In this document: piece after piece, positions 53,101-54,436 of the stretch | Position numbering within the stretch: the stretch's first letter is position 1 | Layout of the letters: each line of letters opens with the position of its first letter | Assembly (NCBI GenBank): GCA_001770415.1 | Contig: MEQX01000082.1 | Coordinates: forward strand, 1 to 54,436 | Length of the DNA: 54,436 nt | Direction: 5' to 3' | Source: Betaproteobacteria bacterium RIFCSPLOWO2_02_FULL_63_19 | Lineage (GTDB): Bacteria > Pseudomonadota > Gammaproteobacteria > Burkholderiales > SG8-39 | Program-made: the position numbers and the translations under genes | The notes under the pieces: generated by a model | What the model was told of the DNA's origin: nothing | Seen by the model: the letters and a program-made list of their open reading frames with translations, nothing else | Database searches by the model: none

Positions 53101-54436
53101 CCTGGATGCGCTGCCACTGACGCCACACGGCAAGCTCGACCGCCGCGCGCTTCCGGTTCCCCGGCGACGGGGCGAAGGCTACCGTGCCGCGCGTACGCGC
53201 GAAGAAGAGATCCTGTGTTCCCTGTTCGCGGCGGTGCTGAAACTCGATCGCGTCGGCATCGGCGACAACTTCTTCCGGCTGGGCGGTGACAGCATCATGT
53301 CGATCCAGCTCGTCAGCCGGGCGCGCCGCGCGGGGCTGGACCTCACCCCGCGCGATGTGTTCCAGCAGCAGACCGTCGAAGCGTTGGCAGGGGTTGCGCG
53401 ACCGCTGGAGGCGGGCACGCGTTGGGAAGCGGACGCGGGGATCGGCGAAGTCTCATCGACCCCGATCATGCGCTGGTTCGTCGAGCGCGGCGGAGAACTG
53501 AAGACGTTCAATCAGTCGATGCTCGTGTCCGTGCCGCCATCGGTGGGTAGCGCGGCGCTCGAAGCGGCGCTGCAGGCTTTGATCGACACGCATGACGTTC
53601 TGCGTCTGCGCATTGACCCCCCGGGTAAGTTGCGTATCACGCCGCGCGGAACCGTCTCGGCGCGCGGCTGCATCGCCCGTGTCGCCCCCGAAGAACTCGA
53701 GCGCGAGGCTTACGCCGCGCTTGAGCGGCTCGATCCCGAAGCAGGGCGGGTGCTTCAGGCGGTGTGGGGCGGCGAGCGTCTGCTGCTGATCATCCATCAC
53801 TTCGCGGTCGACGGCGTTTCGTGGCGCATTTTGCTGCCCGATCTCGAGCAGGCATGGCGCGGCATGGCACTCGATCCGGCTGGGACGCCTTTCCGCGTGT
53901 GGGCCGAGAGCCTCGCAGTTCGGGCGCGCACACCCTCAGTGCTGTCGGAGTTGCCGGCATGGGAGGCGATCCTCGACGCCGGCGGAGCGCTCCTGCCCGG
54001 CGTCGCCTTCGATGGCCCGTTGCGCGCGCAGTCGTTGCGCATGGAGTTTTCATCCGAGCTCACCAGGGCGTTGTTGACGGGCGTGCCGGCGGCATTTCAC
54101 GCGGGCACCAACGATGTCCTGCTGACGGCGGTCGCCGTTGCGGCAGGGAGGCCGTTGCTGATCGACATTGAAGGCCATGGCCGCGACGGTGCGCTCGATC
54201 TGTCGCGTACCGTAGGATGGTGCACGAACATCTTTCCGGCGCGTATCGATGCGGGCGGTGCCGCCATCGACCACGCACTCAAGCGCGTCAAGGAACAACT
54301 CCGCGCGGTGCCAGGCGACGGTGTTGGCTACGGCCTGCTGCGCTACCTCAACGACGATACCGCGCATCGGTTGGCCCGGCGCGAAGCACCTCAGGTCGCC
54401 TTCAATTATCTCGGCCGCTTCGATGCCGGCACGCAG
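47150..54436 (+). CDS. Nonribosomal peptide synthetase with TubC docking domain, C-A-T-C-A-T-E, cut by the window end
   Basis: The frame opens at a GTG overlapping the previous stop by 4 nt and runs unbroken for 2429 codons to the edge. Residues 1-54 (ELLAHLFALGARVWLEDDAV and following) form a TubC-type N-terminal docking domain. C3 follows (LPLSFAQQRLWFV, HHIASDG near 205), then A3 with WTSGSTGTPKG near 657 and pocket D-A-T-K-V-G-E-V-G-K, an Asn-type code. T3 has LGGHS near 1036. C4 has HHIAADG near 1213, A4 has YTSGSTGKPKG near 1670 with the identical Asn-type pocket, and T4 has LGGDS near 2043. An epimerisation domain starts TPIMRWFVERGG near 2103, with HHFAVDGVSWRIL near 2215. It should add two asparagines and turn the second into D-Asn. 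The end of the E domain and any further modules are outside the window. Confidence 0.93.
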   Translation, partial: MTSTELLAHLFALGARVWLEDDAVRVNAPRGSISDELWAELRSRKDEIREHLRRDIGHGFKSTPLCARPRPARLPLSFAQQRLWFVDQLEGTSGRYNVHHAFRLRGPLDVAALEGALQTIVARHEVLRTHFAQANGEPEQIIAAELRIAIPVEDLSSLSEDLRQQAVAAAIRRDGEQPFDLNRGPVLRMKLLRIAEQEHVLLRSFHHIASDGWSLDVFNRELAALYEGSDLPALPVQYADFALWQREVLDGEGMKRGLEYWRKELAGIPDPMRLPVDRPRPTLPTYDGGRYDVCLAPAATARLRKLSREGEGTLYMTLLAAFTVLLDRYGAQDGVVVGSPIAGRQEAQLEQLIGFFVNSLVMRVQVDPVASFRDLLAEVRRTTLDAYRHQQIPFERLVEELSPGRSLDRAPLFQTMFALQNAPAAPLRLRGLVIEPIASEDFRVRYDLEVHAVERDDGLDIAWLYDLALFERSRIEQMARRFVTLLDAVGKEPDAPLYRHDVEPLARQHLGEQGAGDEGIFPAGGTMSLPERFETQVARTPDAIALHSGDSSLTFAEINARANRLAHHLIAHGIGPESLVAVSLPRSAELVIALLAVLKAGAAYIPMDPRHPQARIDAILGDASPSFAVTRATFDALSSEPEDNPKRELQAGNAAYVIWTSGSTGTPKGVVIAHRELSVYLEWASERYQAHLGQGAPINTAISFDATLTSLYLPLLSGRPVLLLPEDNEIEELAELLAGGAELTLVKLTPAHLEMLRGLVGDLASRVRARCFVVGGEALQGEIAAFWRRYVPIVNEYGPTETVVGCCIYQADASDDPQRGVPIGAATPNTRLYVLNRMLQPMPPGAVGELYIGGAQLGRGYLNRPALTAERFVADPHAGEPGARMYRTGDLARRLDDGTLEFCGRADEQLKIRGFRIEPGEIEALLTALPGVSRAAVISSGGQLVAYVVGNVDEAALRAELSARLPDYMVPAALVFLDALPLTPNGKLDRRALPAPDQRTGAYRAPRTPKEEILCAIFAEVLMLDRVGIDDDFFELGGHSLLAAEVVSRVRAVLNAELAMRALFEAPNVSALASRLVDGAIPRVRLERQERPARLPLSYAQERMWFLHRLGQANAAYNIPLALRLDGNLDARALSLALGDVVERHESLRTIFPEDDGVPYQQVLQDVHIGLNCEDVALAEAASVAFDLSKEIPVRAWLLAQAPDRHILLLVLHHIAADGWSFGPLLRDLAQAYAARTRGNAPAWRALPVQYSDYALWQRNACGEAMARQLEFWRAAMAGSPEEIRLPADRRRPAVLSYRGSSTRGALDAALHRRLAEFARSSGATLFMVLQAGLAALLSRLGAGGDIPIGTPIANRGERATEELVGLFVNTLVLRTDVSGDPSFRELVRRVRAFALDAYGHPDLPLEQLVEALRPERSLGRHPLFQVMLVLEHAGEPEPTLPGMVVRREPFERDVAKFDLTLGLREQPVHGGIDAVLEYSTDLFDRATAESIVRRFGRLLRAAVEHPDLPLHRLDILDDDERRALLTGDVSASLPFVNLPDRFESQVLRCPDAIALVAGERSLTFSALNAGANQLAHHIVSRGVGPETLVAVQLPRSPELVVAILGILKAGAAYLPIDPAYPRIRVEEMLADAAPALVITKATFDALADEPTHDPARAVHPGHPAYVIYTSGSTGKPKGVVISHRELATYLAWASERYQTDCGSGAPINTAASFDATVTSLFLPLISGRLVILLPEERQIEALAELLNKGADLTLVKLTPAYLEALHGLVDVSKMRARLFVVGGEALRSEVAAVWRSHVSIVNEYGPTETVVGCCIHQACSGDDGSADVPIGTPTPHTRLYVLDESLALVPVGVAGELYIGGAQLGRGYLRRPALTAERFVADPYSIEPGARMYRSGDLVRRRRDGVLEFLGRTDEQIKLRGFRIEPGEIEAAITAYPGVAQAAVIARDNQLVAYAVGNVDEAALRAELSARLPDYMVPGVFLFLDALPLTPHGKLDRRALPVPRRRGEGYRAARTREEEILCSLFAAVLKLDRVGIGDNFFRLGGDSIMSIQLVSRARRAGLDLTPRDVFQQQTVEALAGVARPLEAGTRWEADAGIGEVSSTPIMRWFVERGGELKTFNQSMLVSVPPSVGSAALEAALQALIDTHDVLRLRIDPPGKLRITPRGTVSARGCIARVAPEELEREAYAALERLDPEAGRVLQAVWGGERLLLIIHHFAVDGVSWRILLPDLEQAWRGMALDPAGTPFRVWAESLAVRARTPSVLSELPAWEAILDAGGALLPGVAFDGPLRAQSLRMEFSSELTRALLTGVPAAFHAGTNDVLLTAVAVAAGRPLLIDIEGHGRDGALDLSRTVGWCTNIFPARIDAGGAAIDHALKRVKEQLRAVPGDGVGYGLLRYLNDDTAHRLARREAPQVAFNYLGRFDAGTQ

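Overview
The window is GC-rich, densely coded bacterial DNA. The housekeeping block pyk - aldolase - purE - purC - tsaC, a Bug-type tripartite-tricarboxylate receptor, a liv-type ABC transporter and the tRNA sequences all fit a betaproteobacterium, probably Burkholderiales-like. That assignment is inference; no rRNA or marker phylogeny is available here.

Left edge (1-2.6 kb) is a graveyard of mobile and toxin-antitoxin pieces. It holds the 5' part of a group II intron with the first codons of its reverse transcriptase, fused to the last codons of a brnT toxin. An intact brnA-like antitoxin follows. On the other strand are a DGQHR-domain protein, a DUF433 antitoxin-like ORF and a truncated PIN-like toxin. 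From 2.7 to 9.4 kb lies core metabolism: an exported O-methyltransferase, pyruvate kinase, class I fructose-bisphosphate aldolase, purE, purC, tsaC (Sua5) and a SapC-like gene.

A functional tRNA-Ala(CGC) at 9590-9665 opens a genomic island. A 40-nt copy of its 3' half recurs at 19118-19157. Between the copies sit only two large divergent genes: a 1227-residue BTAD / cyclase-like / AAA / TPR regulator and a 1533-residue VCBS-repeat protein with an unusual central amphipathic helical block. A 47-nt repeat pair brackets the same two genes, and no integrase is visible. To the right are two Fic-domain genes, the first apparently missing its N-terminal part.

From 22.2 to 38.1 kb is a catabolic and uptake region. 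Leftward genes encode two alpha/beta hydrolases, a Bug receptor and a luciferase-like monooxygenase. Rightward genes encode a RidA protein and a complete liv-type ABC transporter (binding protein, two permeases, two ATPases). Then come a zinc alcohol dehydrogenase and a CaiB/BaiF CoA-transferase (leftward), and a cupin, a hydroxycinnamoyl-CoA hydratase/lyase-like enzyme and two acyl-CoA dehydrogenases (rightward). Together they suggest import of an organic acid, activation as a CoA thioester and beta-oxidation-like shortening; the substrate is unknown.

From 38.4 kb to the right edge is a nonribosomal peptide synthetase locus, preceded by a divergent small membrane protein gene. The first synthetase (2508 residues) is C-A-nMT-T-C-A-T. 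The second overlaps it by 4 nt, begins with a TubC-type docking domain, and runs C-A-T-C-A-T-E before the window ends. My reading of the adenylation pockets gives an N-methylated hydrophobic residue, Ile/Val, Asn, then Asn epimerised to D-Asn. The product, its later modules, and any export or release functions lie outside the window.
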